Assembly: GCF_905475465.1 (NCBI RefSeq)
Contig: NC_062241.1
Span: forward strand, 3,968,001-4,032,000
DNA from: Pieris napi
Lineage: Eukaryota; Arthropoda; Insecta; Lepidoptera; Pieridae
Length of the DNA stretch: 64,000 nucleotides
Reading direction: 5' to 3'
Shown: one piece after another, positions 1 through 12,299 of the stretch
Layout of the letters: every line of letters starts with the position of its first letter
How positions within the stretch are numbered: the stretch's first letter is position 1
Made by a program: the position numbers and the translations under genes
Notes under the pieces: model-generated
The model's database searches: none
What the model was told of the DNA's origin: nothing
The model's input: the letters and a program-made list of their open reading frames with translations, nothing else

Positions 1-70
1 TTTAATACTTTATATCATAACTAATATTATAATTTCATTTTTAAAGATATTGAGGCACATATATATCCCA

Positions 71-178
71 ATGGGGAGTATCAATTTAAACGAACACGAA
101 ATCCTGGCCGCTCTTATGCAAAGTGATGACGAGCTTCCGTGTGAGGACACCGACAGTGAAGTAGCGGACCACGTTTAA
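71..178 (+). pseudogene. piggyBac-type transposase N-terminal remnant (35 codons)
   Basis: An ATG opens a 35-codon frame ending in TAA. The peptide begins MGS, continues with NEHEILAALMQSDDEL and ends DSEVADHV, closely resembling the extreme N-terminus of the piggyBac transposase first found in the moth Trichoplusia ni. The body of the ~590-residue enzyme is absent: AT-rich noncoding DNA follows. This looks like an internally deleted piggyBac-like element whose 5' end extends to or beyond the window edge. It cannot encode an active enzyme. Confidence 0.7.
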
Positions 179-382
179 AGTTTTCTTTTTTTTTAAGTAA
201 AAATAAAGGAGTTTAAAAAATTATCTGCAGTATTAATTATTCTAATATATGTGTATATATAATAACATACAATTCATTAAAATAAACTATTAAACCTAGA
301 CCTACAACTAATTCAAATTCTTGCGTAAATTTTACGCATGATTATCTTTTCCGTATTACAAAATATGATTATCTTTCTAGGG

Positions 383-712
383 TTAAAGAAAAACGCTTTT
401 TACCGGATTAAAGTTATGTATTATTATAAATTTACAACTATTTGACATAATTTTAAATTTATCCGACGTTTCGCGTGCCTTACAGCGTGCGTGGTCACGG
501 TGACTGAAGACAAAAGATGTTGAATGTCAAAAAGTATCACAGCTGCAGAGAATGTTGCATTATCTGTATTTATTTCTCCGGAGTTGATATTGACTAAAAG
601 ATGGAGGGTAAAGCACGCGAAACGTCGGATAAATTTAAAATTATGTCAAATACCTAGTTGTAAATTTATAATGATACATAACTTTAATCCGGTAAAAAGC
701 GTTTTTCTTTAA
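383..712. mobile_element. TTAA-bounded MITE with ~100-bp inverted repeats
   Basis: The left arm (about 383-483) and right arm (about 609-712) are near-perfect reverse complements, beginning AAAGAAAAACGC and differing mainly by a 4-base insertion. Both ends carry TTAA, the target duplication of piggyBac-superfamily elements. The centre is about 125 bp and noncoding. The termini lack the usual CCC of piggyBac, so the superfamily is tentative. The short open frame inside is incidental. Confidence 0.75.
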
Positions 713-769
713 TACGTATTCTATTAAGTCTTTTCAAAGGAGTATCACAATTATTTTATTGAATGTAAT

Positions 770-960
770 CTCGCTATTGGCCTGAAGGGCCTTGACAGCT
801 CAGCTCGAAATGTTTTGGCAGAATGGGCCTTTTCCAGCGACTAGCGAGACTTGGACATCGGCTTCGACCGTCGAGGGGTGATCGCCTAAAGGCCAGGATG
901 GAAGCTTACTGGAGTGAGCGAAGTAAGTAAGAGACCTCGCCATCCCCGGTCGAGGCGGTT
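770..960. repeat. GC-rich unclassified block
   Basis: About 190 bp of distinctly GC-rich sequence with GAGCGAAGTAAGTAAG and CCATCCCCGGTCGAGG, between AT-rich flanks. It looks like a fragment of a repeat or rDNA-associated element, but I cannot assign it. No open frame of note. Confidence 0.3.
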
Positions 961-2330
961 TTCTACCCTAATTAGATATCTGAATCTAATGTAGTCATAA
1001 GCACGCAGTAATCTGATTATTGACATATAATTAAGATTATCTATTACTAAAAACGAAAGTTATTATATCAAAATCTAAACAGGCTAGATATTCCTCGAAC
1101 ATATAAAAATAAAATAGAAATGTTGTGAGAGAGAGAGAAATGCAAAAGAAGATGCACTCGCGTTGCTTTTGAGGTAATGACAGTTGACAAGCGAGATTTT
1201 TTGACAGCTACGGTTGATAATTTTTGAACTTTGAACATGACTGTACCGAAAGATACTTGTACAAAATAGTGTATCCAACTTATAAAGTACGCGCGTCTTC
1301 GCAAAGTTGTCAAGTTACAAACAAGTGCGTTCCTTGTGAGTGGTGTTATGGAGATCAACGTTGTTTATTTATGGCTTTATAACAGCTCTCCAAAATATGT
1401 CAAAGAAAATTTGGTTATTGTTCTCTAATAGTCGTCCTATACTTTAGGACACTTTAGGTAGTAACATTCCTTTGTTTCAACTTTCATGGAAGCTTCTGTA
1501 GGTACATAGTTGAAGTCTACGTTCAAAGTAAAAAAACTTATTTTGTGTAATTTGTATGACTCATATCTTGAAATTTAATAAATAATACATTATTGTCACT
1601 AATAGAATACTAATTAAATAGACTTTTGTCTGCATGAATAAATACATGATTATTATAATATCAACATAAATTGTGTAGTACACGCGTTACATCAATATTT
1701 AACAGATGAGGTATAACAATTATTATAAATTATCTATCTCGAATACTCCGTGCCATGCGTACTTTAAAACACTTGAAACAAGAAGATTAACAAAAATCTA
1801 ATGCTTCATGCTTCAGTAGATTCCATATGAACGAATCGGTATCACGATTTTAGAAATATTAAGATTTATGTCTTACTTAAGTTATAGCCAAGTATTTATG
1901 TCGATTGAGGGTGGCGTGTTGTCGATATAAAATCGGGCACAAATAAGTTCAGGTGCAAAATTAACCCGGCGGCTTGTTGTGGGTTACGGCCACACATAAC
2001 CTTTGCGTTATGGCTTGTATTATAACTACACATTGATATAGTTTTATGGAAGGGACAGAATTGTAGGAATAAAAATTTTGTCACTTTACCCAACTACGAG
2101 GAAACAGTTCTAAAAAGATCAAGCGACAATTTTGTATAGTTAAGAAGATATCAAAATTTATTCATATAAAGATTTTGCAACTCAACTATAATTAATTCAC
2201 AATTCTGCAAGTTCTACCTAACCTTATTATTCCACCTACTTTTATTGCACTTTCTGTACTATACATCTAAACCAAAGGGACACACAGTTTAAACTATGTT
2301 ACATTATGGGCCGTTAGAAGAGTTTTTGAT
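961..2330. other. AT-rich 5' flank, no gene seen
   Basis: Unique-looking AT-rich DNA with a short (GA)n run near 1127-1138. Open frames on the minus strand (1068-1358, 1896-2093) have low-complexity composition and no recognisable domain. Confidence 0.6.
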
Positions 2331-2335
2331 TATGT

Positions 2336-2400
2336 ATTAGGCAAGTAGGTGATCACTGATCAGCCTTCAGTATCTGACACATGCATTCGATGCATTCATT
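2336..2400 (-). repeat. SINE fragment
   Basis: Contains the TAGGCAAGTAGGTGATC...GATCAGCC...TGACACA block of the tRNA-derived SINE in this window, in minus orientation, with head and tail missing. Confidence 0.4.
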
Positions 2401-2423
2401 CAATTATTATTAATTACTTAAGA

Positions 2424-2686
2424 TGTCATGTGGAACATGGTGTAATGGTTGCAGCTCCTTACAAACGTTGTGTAAAAAAAAAACAAAAAACATGGCGATT
2501 AAAAAGAGTGGCGGAGAGTTTATTGCCAGTTCTTCTCTTCCGTTCTACGCCCTTGATTTGAGAACTGGCAGTAAATGTAAAATTAGAAGCATTAATATGT
2601 ATTTCTTTAATTACGCATCACAAGTGTATATTGTGTTACCTACGTGAATAAATGATTTTTGAATTTGAATTTGAATTTGATGTTTA
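2424..2686 (+). mobile_element. Non-LTR retrotransposon 3' end with (GAATTT)n tail
   Basis: A 3'UTR-like segment containing TTGATTTGAGAACTGGCAG and ending in tandem TTTGAA/GAATTT units, typical of Jockey-type LINE tails. A closely matching copy lies inverted at 35970-36215, with a shorter copy at 20690-20825. No coding capacity. Confidence 0.65.
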
Positions 2687-2689
2687 AAT

Positions 2690-5149
2690 CTAAGTCGTAC
2701 TGATTTCATCTCTTCACCATTTAAGTGTTTGTTAGATACAAACAAACAAGTCGAGATTTCCTTTGTGAAACCAAGTGTAGATTCTTTTATTATTAACGTC
2801 TCTATTGTGGGGGCCCCGAGGCTGAAACCCGGATGCCCTCTCATTTAGGGGATTTATCCAGGGCTGTTGTCGTTAAACAGTTGAGAAACGTACAATTCAG
2901 AATCCCCGGCCTGAACATAAATATATTTTTGAATAATTAGTAGGTCCGTTCAATTTTCTGTATATCTCCGGATTAAAGGTTATAAGTTAGAGAGGTCTGA
3001 TATTTATTCGTTCGGTTGGATTGTAGTTTTATGGGCGGCCGTAAATGCTCTCTTATTGGCCACATTTGAATAATACGAGCCCGCCGAATGTTTTTAACGT
3101 GCAAAAATATTTACCTTAAGATAGGACTCAAGTACAATTGTATTGGAAACAAAGTAATAGAAACTTGAAAACTTTAAACAGATACTTCTTTGACTTCTCT
3201 ATACGATAAACCGCCAAAGACAAAAAAAAACCCAATTTATTTTGTTTAAATTGGCTTAAGCTACCGCCTAAAAGAGTCGAACAAGAAACGGTACAATCGT
3301 TTTTTTTGTTTAAATTGGCCGATTTAACGCAAGCCCACATTGCAATAGTTAGATGCTACTAAGATTTCGAAAAAATATTATTGTGTGATAGAAACATGCA
3401 TTATGGATTTTTTAAACTCTTATAAGAGTATTCTTCTAAGTATTTGGTTTATGATCCGATTCCTCTAAAAGAGGCGAATATAAACGAACGGTTGTATTTT
3501 TAACTTGTAGACATTTTTTATAGAATAATTTGAATTCACTTTATTTACTTTAGTATTTATATCACACAACAATCATTGCATTATTTCCATTTATTTTTAT
3601 ATTATCCTTTTCTTTTATAACCTACACCGGTGTTGCCATATTTAAATTTTATTCGCCTTAATGTTGCCACACACGCTTGCAATGTCATACCTATAATGAT
3701 ATATCAAAAATAATTCTGTACCGTATCCCAACGGAATAGGATATCAAATTGGATATTTGAAAAAACACAAAAGTTTGTTGGATAAATAGGAACGATTTGG
3801 AAGCAATGTTTTTATTTAGAAGCCGATTTTAGGGCGTATTTGATGTCACCTGTGTTTTTATAGTGATTTCGTTCTGAGGATTATAGGAAAGTTATTTTAA
3901 ACGATTGAGAAATCAAAGGAATTGAGATGTTCATGAATTATTGATTAGATCTTTGATCTGAGATTACTTTAATGAAATTTGTAGATGGAGCAAATTTTCC
4001 CCTCTTATTTCTATTCTCTTACAAAAGCATTAGGAAGTTTTAGAATAAGTTATATTATACCAACAAATATTGTTATTATTATTATTCTACAATTGCCACC
4101 ATTAATTCGGTACTTAAAGCCGCAAGAACAAAATAAAATCTTTAATAAGTTATTAGTTCCTAGTACATTTACGTATATTTGGTAACATCAACTAACTCAT
4201 GAAAAAACGATTTTTGGATTCGTACCAAAGGGTTTTTCATCGTCCATCACCTCACCTACAGTTTAATAAAGGAAAGAAGTGCTTTACATTGCGTCATCTG
4301 AGAAGGTGTAGTGAGAATTTTTCACGAGTCTAATTAGGCGCCGCCTGCGACTGGCGGGCTCGCGTAAATCATCCTCTTATTAAAACAAAACGAATCGAAA
4401 TCTTAAGAAAACGATTTAACAATCGGAAATATACCCTATTACAGTTCAGGATAAATGATTTTCGCGTGTCGAGTCACAGAAAAAATTATACGAATGATTT
4501 CGCGCTAATGTTTTAAATTCGTTTTATTGAAATGCAGTGTACGATGTTTATTGAAAAAGTAAGATGTATAAATCTTCTTACGTTTTTGATATTATACTTT
4601 TAGTATTTTTTTAATATAATGTTTGTGTAAAGCAATTTATAGACAAGATAAAACTAGTCTTACCATAGATACATTTATTCGTGCATAGATACTTTATGGT
4701 TTTTGACGTTTGTAAATCTAGTACGGGCGACATTTATCAGCCATTAAATATTATTATTATTAATAAAAAGATAATGTGGTATACTACAAATGTCTGTCAG
4801 ATAAACTCAAAAACTACTGAACTCATTTTAGTAAGTTTTTCATCAATTGATAGTATGATTATAAAAAGGTTTAGGTGTATTATGATTTTATGTTCTCTTC
4901 CAGTGGGCATTTCATCTTTAACCACTCTCTTTAAAAAAAAATCAGTAACGATTAAAAACTTTAAATATACAAATAATCTTAAGCAACATATGTCCTATGT
5001 TGAGACGGAAAGTATTCTTCTTGTGAAAAAGTTGTTTAATTATAAAATTATGTAGAGTTTATTAAGTCCAAAAATCATTAATTTGTCAAATGACTAGCTG
5101 CCCACTATGATAGTGCACTTTCTCTTTTTACTATAATTTTACTATAGTT
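2690..5149. other. 5' flank, no gene seen
   Basis: Mostly unique AT-rich DNA. A GC-rich patch lies at 2805-2880. Short open frames here, including 4681-5055 (124 codons), are A/T-driven and lack domains. Confidence 0.55.
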
Positions 5150-5205
5150 GGCGGGGTCGCAAAACACTTCATCAAAATCCACGCGAAACTACGAGCGCAA
5201 GCTAG
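5150..5205 (+). mobile_element. Possible Helitron 3' end
   Basis: GC-richer segment (GGCGGGGTCGC...GCGCAAG) ending CTAG followed by T, resembling other Helitron termini in the window. The 5' end is not identified. Confidence 0.3.
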
Positions 5206-5421
5206 TATAATACTACTCATTAACACTACTAGGTACTTAAATCAACTTTGTAAATTAAAATTAGGCTAAGAGCATTAAATATTCATGTGATACTAAATCG
5301 TAATTTCGATCGTAAAATTTCTTATTAAAATCGCCATACAACTTATAAGAAAGTCAAAAGAATCTAATAATCTGAGAGTGGCACCTAATTGAGCCCCGTG
5401 ATTGTATTACACTTGTAACGA

Positions 5422-5452
5422 GGGGGCGGGGGAGGTTAAGGGGGCTGGGGGG
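5422..5452 (+). other. G-quadruplex-prone tract
   Basis: Four G-runs (5422-5426, 5428-5432, 5440-5444, 5447-5452) separated by 1, 7 and 2 bases, in an otherwise AT-rich region. Confidence 0.5.
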
Positions 5453-5459
5453 CATTATT

Positions 5460-8400
5460 AGCTCCACTGATCCCGTATAAATTACACCCTGATCGGAAAT
5501 GATTGCTGATTAACAGGGTGTTTCCGGAAAAGAGATTTTTTTGGTCATTTCATTAAATTGGGCTATTGATAGAAAGGTTGTTGTATTTATTGCTAATTAA
5601 AATGGAAATATAGTTGAACAAATATAACTTTGCTGTAATAAAAATATTTTAGTAAAATTAAGCTTACAGCTAAACTTAAAAGCTTATCTACTAATTTGCT
5701 TTTTATCTTTATCAAGCCACACCCTGTAGAGTCGGTAGCAGTTCGCCCCTTACATTGAAGCATATTTTCATAAATGCAAACATTCACAAAGAATTTCCTT
5801 CGAAAGCTCATAAATATCTGGCGGCGACCGTTCCTTCAAATCAATTTCTTATTTTTAATGCGATAGAGTTGAATTCAACCGAGCGTACACGAGAAAGAAT
5901 TAAAGATTAATCCAGTGTTCAATAAATATCGGGATCGGAATGAATTTCGAATGGAATTGGAAAGTAAGAATTGGAACTTATTTAGTATCCAATTTATAGA
6001 TGAAGTGTGTTTTTGCCGAGTTTTACGCTGATTTACTGGTAGCAAAACTACCTTTTACTTAATTGCTTAATGTAATTAGAATAGGATTTTTAATTTTGTT
6101 AATGTTCGATATTTGAATTATGACAATGTTAGCTTTTGTAATAGCAAAAATTGTTTATCGACACAAGTAATACTTGTTATGTAGTACTAGTTTTACTTTG
6201 TATCCATGTAGTTCCATTGGCAAATTTTGCTTACTCGGCGTAATTCAGCGTTAGTGTAAAGTACTTAGATTTAATCTAGACTTGTAAGAAACTAAACATG
6301 CGCAGTATCGAGCTGTCACTCTTTATAATTTAATTATAAGTTTTAATTCAATTAAATTAGTATCCCGAAGGCATGTCCGTCTGTCTGAATATAGCATACG
6401 AACTGTCTTCTGCCAGCAGTCACCAATTCTGCATATGATTTCGCTACTTTTCCTCAGTTCTGCACCAGAACTAGGTAGGTATATTTTCGACTACGACTGC
6501 GAGGTTTGGGAAAACTAAGGGATGAATATAAGATGTTTTGTAGTTTAAGGTAACATGTAAGTTAGAATATATATTATAATTATTAGTTATTATTTGTTGC
6601 TATTAATAAATATGTACTTTCAAAGTATTGCTATTATTTTAAAACAATACATTAAGAAAGCACTAAGGTTCTCTAAATAAGTACGTAAAATACGTTTCCC
6701 TGAAGACCTGTTAATCGTTGTTAGAGAAAACTTAATTATAGGTTCCACAATATTTCAAAGGCTGCGGTGACGTCTCTAAAAGCTGCGAGCCACAGTGGCG
6801 GCTAATGAAGACGTATGTTATGTGTGAACTGTTAAAAGCTAACTTCGCCATCTACGGGAAGCTTTCCAACGAAACCGCTACTTACAGTATGTCCACGAAA
6901 AATGAGAGATAAACAATCTTATCAATGCATATAAACTAAATTGTCTACAGTGCTTATATTGAGACCTAACTACTAATATTCAGAAACATTTCTTATAGGT
7001 TATGATTAGATTTGAGGTTGATTAATGTTTTAGAATATAGCCATGGTACCCTCCAGAATAAATTTAAATTTATTTATTCATATTGGTAACTATGTAAACT
7101 CGTGCGATACCAATTGTGACGTCTATATTGAGCCCTTGTACTTTCTCCTTTACTCTTTTAATATCGCTCTTGTTGAGGTTTTACGTGCTTATAACGCTTG
7201 GTCACGAATACATTTAAAATACTTACCATAGTAGTAATTAACAAAGCCAGCTGGAATTGTTATTCTCAGCTTCCATTTAAATCCGTCAAAAGCGACAAAA
7301 CGTTTCCAATACTTTGATAAAAAGGTTTTTGTTTTTGTAAATGAGTAAAATCGAAGGTGTATTTTCCTCTGATTAGAACAAATCAATCACCCATACAACG
7401 TAGAGGAAGAGATTGAATCGCGCCGAAACTGTATAATTAATTTTTTAATCGTTTGACACTACAGCATAAAACAGCTCCAAAAACAGCAAAGGAATATGAT
7501 ATATTTTATTATTTGAAAGCTTTTTTCATGGCCTAACATAGTAGGAGAGTAAAAACAGTAGGCGACAGATCGCGGCTTTTGGCGCCTTCCGGTCGCGTGG
7601 ACGCATCGTAAATCGCAATTTGTACAAAAACCTCTAACGAGTGATACATCGAACATATTTTCATTCAGAGTTTCTTGTTTTGCTACTGTGCTTTGTGCAA
7701 TATGTACATTTAGGACTTTTTTAAGCATGCTCAAGCAAGTTGTTTGAATTTATCGAAATATGTATCGAAAATAAAATTATCTATCTCAATGAGTTATACT
7801 TTTACACGTAATACACGTAATTACTGCCATGCATGTCAATGTAAATACATAAAAAAACGACAAAACTATAGAAAAATATATAGCCTACTTCGTAATGTTT
7901 TCAAAAGTATAAATATATCGTTGTTTAATAAGTTTGAAGAATTTCCTAAATTCTCTGGAAGAAACATTAAGATACATAATCATGAGACAATAAGCCGCTG
8001 GGCGCGGTAAAATCTCACATAGGCAACTTTAAAAGGATTCCTAGAGAAGACAGTCACAAATCCATAAATATATAAACTATGAAATGATTTTTAAATACAG
8101 ATAAAGTGTTGTCACAGTAACTGCTCTATGTTCATACAATATTGCCAATCGAGCCTCTATCCATTCCGTTAAGTGCTAATAATTCTACTGCGTTTTATCC
8201 CACTTACAGCTTTTTACAACTTTTTCGAAAGTTCAAACTAAATTTTTTTAACCAGTTCTAATTTTGCACTTATGTTGAGTATTCTGTGCTATCTGAAATA
8301 AGGGGTTGGCAATCGAACGTATGAATGCTGATGATCAATTTTTATTAGGTTAAATATAGACAATTTACCTACACATAGTTATTATTATAAGACATATACG

Positions 8401-9080
8401 AATATTTATATAACGAACCTATACGAATCAGACTAAATCGTCTATGTAAAGTGAGTATTTTTTTAAACAATTGGAGGTCATATTTCCCACTGACGACCCC
8501 CCACCGGGAGTCAATTCCACGGTTCGCTAGTTCGCAAAATATATATGGTCATAGTGGTATATGGAAATATAAATGTACGCCCATCAACCATTTTTACCAG
8601 TATCTACATTTGTTAACATTACGTATCAATAACAACGAAATTAAAAGGACAAATGTATAGTTTTAATATGCCTCTATGACAAGAAGCCCACTATATTACG
8701 CCAAGGCCAAACTTGGTAAGTATTTGAACAGTGATTAAGCGCGATAACTCGTGAGCGGCCGGCGCAGGGCGCTAATGCTAGTTTTGTCTCTTCTCACACA
8801 ACTCGCTTTCAAACACTAATCACTTGATGATTAGGGCCACCAGTACATAATTAATAATATTTAATTCAACATTTATTTTATCGTCAGAGAGATCATGTAG
8901 AAAATATCAATCAATAATGTAATGCTACACCGTAGAGTATTACAGACCTACTAGATGCTACGATTTTTCGATGCTACGTAAAGCGTAGCAAGGCTTTGCT
9001 GCAAATATAAACCGTCGCAAGGTTAAACAAAAAAATTTCATGCATTTTGTACATATGTATACCTCCATAGTGATACATAG
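5460..9080. other. 5' flank, no gene seen
   Basis: AT-rich DNA with no recognisable gene. GC-rich patches lie at 7555-7640 and 8740-8790. Minus-strand frames at 5593-5811 and 7459-7734 are unconvincing: no domain and no homologue I recognise. A GTAGCA-word cluster at 8955-9005 resembles one at 50800-50850. Confidence 0.5.
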
Positions 9081-9084
9081 TAAT

Positions 9085-9265
9085 TAAAAATTTATAAATA
9101 GAAAATTAAAACAAATTTAAAAAGTTTGATCTGTGGCAGTGTATCTTTAACGCTGGCAGCATTTCCTAGCTGTATTGCGATACTTATTCGTGGAGCGAGG
9201 AAAGCTCTGGGGTTACCGGTACCATCTACCAGGCGCCAACTGAAAACATTTAATAGCGCCTGTGC
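9085..9265. repeat. Dispersed repeat H, copy 1
   Basis: About 180 bp matching 41105-41290 in the same orientation, including AAAAAGTTTGAT and GCTGGCAGCATTTCCT followed by GCTGTATTGCGATACTTATT. An old dispersed element of unknown class. Confidence 0.6.
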
Positions 9266-9269
9266 ATTT

Positions 9270-10765
9270 GAACAAAAAACAATCAATAAATAATTAGAAA
9301 AATATAAAATCATTTTCGTGATTGTAAAAATAGAAGACATTTAAAATCTTCAATAATGTATAAGTATAAATAATGCGACGCAAGCTGTGTTGATATTTTT
9401 GATATGATTTATGGAATTTCTTTAATTCGTTTTTCGGATATTTACGGCTTCATTACTCAATAAATAATAAACAGTTAAAGTTTTTTAATCGTAACTTCTT
9501 GAGGGGAACGCAATTTATTGTTTTTAATTCGCCGATACCTGGCCCGATCATTCGATGCTGTGATATAAATATTGTTAGCTTTCAACGTTCGCATAGGGAT
9601 GGGGTCTGGCTATATCGATACGAAGTATTTAAGGTGTTTAAAATACACTTGAAGTTTTTGACAATCAGACAATACGAATTAGAATACCAGGAGCATCATC
9701 TGAAAAAGAAGTTTATATATCTATATTATGTACAATTCGATGTGATTTGCCCCTTATGCAGAGTAAATCTAGTTGACGCCATATTGAAAGGAAGTTGCAT
9801 GGAGCTGGTTAGCACTGCGCTTTTTTAAGTTCTCATGTCATCACGTATAAATCCTTTTTAAAACATATTTTCATAAGCATTTGATTGCCTTCATTTTAAC
9901 AAGTGTTATTTTTGAGAGCATAATATAAAATTAAATAAATATATTATCCAATCATCAAAAACATCTAAATCCTTTAAAAAAGCCCGTAACAAGTGAGACT
10001 TGGTGTTATACGATTATAGACACTTGAATTTCTATCGATTTTGTTGTCCAAATACTTGATAACAGTGATTTATCAAGTATTTGGTTGTCAAATGTATAGT
10101 TTGACCATCAGACGACTTAAATCAATGTGTTAAATTAAAAGACCTAAAAAGACATATAGTAAAATGTAGACTATATTCCAATCTCAATCATACATCAATA
10201 GATATTTAAATGAGTTCAATTGTTAATATTATGTCTTCTCTTGTTAATATTAAACTAAGATCAGTCAAAAGATACTCAAACTTGTTCAAGCGTTATTCTA
10301 TAAACGCATTTTCATATTGAATCTTTTACTAACTTCCACCATTTTATTAAACAAAATAATTCTAACTTTAGAGATGTCATGATGTATGATTGACACCGCC
10401 TATTAATTTAGCCAATTATAACTATTTATCGACAAGTGAATCCCATTCCTAGTCCCAGTGGTTAGCACAAGTTCCGCAATACAGCCACACCTGTGTCCGC
10501 TTGTGTTTATAGGTCGGCCCACCCCGTGAACACCCCCTTTCTTCATTTAACACTCCACTAATATTGTTGCACAGGAATTACTGTATTTGAGAGCTTGTTA
10601 CGGCTGCTTGCAACAATGGTGACTTAAATTTTAGTATTATAGTTAGAGAAAAATAACTGCTGAATTTTAGCTGCTTTTTTGTAGTAAAATGTTGTTTTTA
10701 ATGTTAGAAATATTTACTTACACATTATAAAGCCGATTCTAATATATTCAGATAAAAAACAAATA
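9270..10765. other. 5' flank, no gene seen
   Basis: AT-rich. The 109-codon open frame at 9499-9828 has no recognisable domain. A 15-bp inverted repeat is at 10048-10084. Confidence 0.5.
10048..10084. repeat. 15-bp perfect inverted repeat
   Basis: CCAAATACTTGATAA (10048-10062) and its exact complement (10070-10084) flank a 7-nt loop. Possibly a template-switch product. Confidence 0.5.
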
Positions 10766-10945
10766 AATGGCGCAACGAGTTTTTAGGTCTGGGCCTCAGA
10801 TTACGGTAGCTGTTTCGTAATCGTTTCTAACACACGCCGTCGCCTTTTTTGGGTCTAAGGTCTAAGGTTTTACTATGCTTCCCTGGCGTACACAGAAATA
10901 TTATAAGTGCACAGTTAGGGTTCGATCGTACGACTTCAGTGTTGA
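10766..10945 (-). repeat. Diverged tRNA-derived SINE
   Basis: Minus-oriented and degraded, with a TAGGTCTGGGCCTCAGATT tail block, ACACGCCGTCG block and a box-B-like GGTTCGATCGTACGAC. Confidence 0.45.
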
Positions 10946-11526
10946 GAACGCAGAAGTCACAAAATTAAAAAAAATAATGATTTAAAAACATGTACGTCAC
11001 AATGAAAGACGTTTTAGAAGATTGAATGTTAACTGAGTGGCCTTTAATATTAGCTGAATCGATTGATAAATTGCTATAATTAAATAAATTCGAGTGACAC
11101 AAACACTTTAATTCATTAAAATAATACCCGCTGTAATGTTCAATGTTAAATCGCGTGTAACGATATCAAAGAGTAACTCAATAATGGCGCCGACTTATTT
11201 AATGCAATTACGAACCCTTCCGAGGGTCACACTTTGTTTAGATAACACTGATCTATGATTTACAGATCATTTTTGTGATTAAACAAGGGTTGAAAGTGTT
11301 ACAATTAGGTTAAGATAGCGTGATTTTATTAGAATACTCTTCGGTAATGTTTTTTTTTAATTTTTAATAATTTATTGTCTACAATTGAAGTATAAAACTT
11401 ATATAATTCGTGTTTTAAATGAATATAAGTCAAATACAAGTAAATTGGTATAACAGGAATCACAAGATTGAAAACATTTTATAATTATTCACCCTGGGTC
11501 TAGAATCAAAAGAAAGAAAGGCTCTT

Positions 11527-11560
<34 letters not shown>

Positions 11561-11561
11561 A
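11527..11561. repeat. (TA)n microsatellite
   Basis: Nearly uninterrupted TA dinucleotides with one TG interruption. Confidence 0.8.
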
Positions 11562-11774
11562 ATATTTTTTAAGTTTAAATTAAAAAAAATCAATTGTATA
11601 TATCTCTTATATTCTTGTTGTATGCACTATGTAGTATGTATGCTATGTATGTTATTTTTAGCACGTAAAAATGTTGATCCATGGTACAGGAATTTTACTA
11701 TTAATGTTTTTACTATTGCTCAAATTGTGTAATATTATTATCCAAAGGTTGATACAGCTTACGGTGTTTAATTT

Positions 11775-12270
11775 AACAGGGGGCAAACGGGCATGAGTCT
11801 CACCTGTCTTGCGATTCTGTAACTCACTTTTCGTACTCTCACAGCGGTTTTCGCAGCGGCGGTCGCGCTCAAATCAGTCGTGAAGCAGTCATTTTATGAT
11901 TTGGATTTCATTTTCATTCTAATAAGGAGAGAGCTTGTAGCTTATTGTTTATCAGAATACGAAAAGTAAGTTACAGAATCGCAAGGCTGGTGTTTAGTGA
12001 TATGCATACTCACGTTGTCTGGAGGCTTTTAAGATTTAAATGCGTTGCCGGCCTTTTAAGAACTGGTACGCTGATTTCTTGATTAACCCTATATCGAATT
12101 GGTTCGGAAATACATTCCACATAGTGAATCTAACTGTCCACTGAATATGAAGAAGCAACTAAGTAGAATCGCTCAGTTATGGAACGACAGAGGTTGAGGT
12201 GATACGGGTGGTATTTCGTATTCTGCCATGACGACCCATGATGAAACTTAACTGCAGGTATTAATCCGAA
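11775..12270 (-). mobile_element. LINE ORF2 C-terminal fragment, interrupted by a foldback MITE
   Basis: Degraded minus-sense copy of the non-LTR element whose C-terminus reads WNQLPTEV..N...SFKKRAYEFLK in its better copies. Hallmark plus-strand words here are GGTTCGGAAATAC and TATGGAACGACAG. The MITE at 11808-11985 has inserted into its 3' region. Confidence 0.55.
11808..11985. mobile_element. Foldback MITE, copy 1 (nested)
   Basis: Ends CTTGCGATTCTGTAACTCAC and its complement. The left side carries about 95 bp homologous to the full arm at 23744, while the right arm is cut to about 30 bp. It sits inside a LINE fragment, so it is younger than that LINE copy. Confidence 0.65.
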
Positions 12271-12299
12271 CAACTACTCAAAGTCTTCGTGATGTAGGA

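Noticed and set aside
4681..5055. 124-codon plus frame
   Set aside because: A/T-driven composition with Ile/Asn/Lys runs; no domain and no neighbouring exon signals.
9499..9828. 109-codon plus frame
   Set aside because: No recognisable domain, signal or splice context; probably chance.
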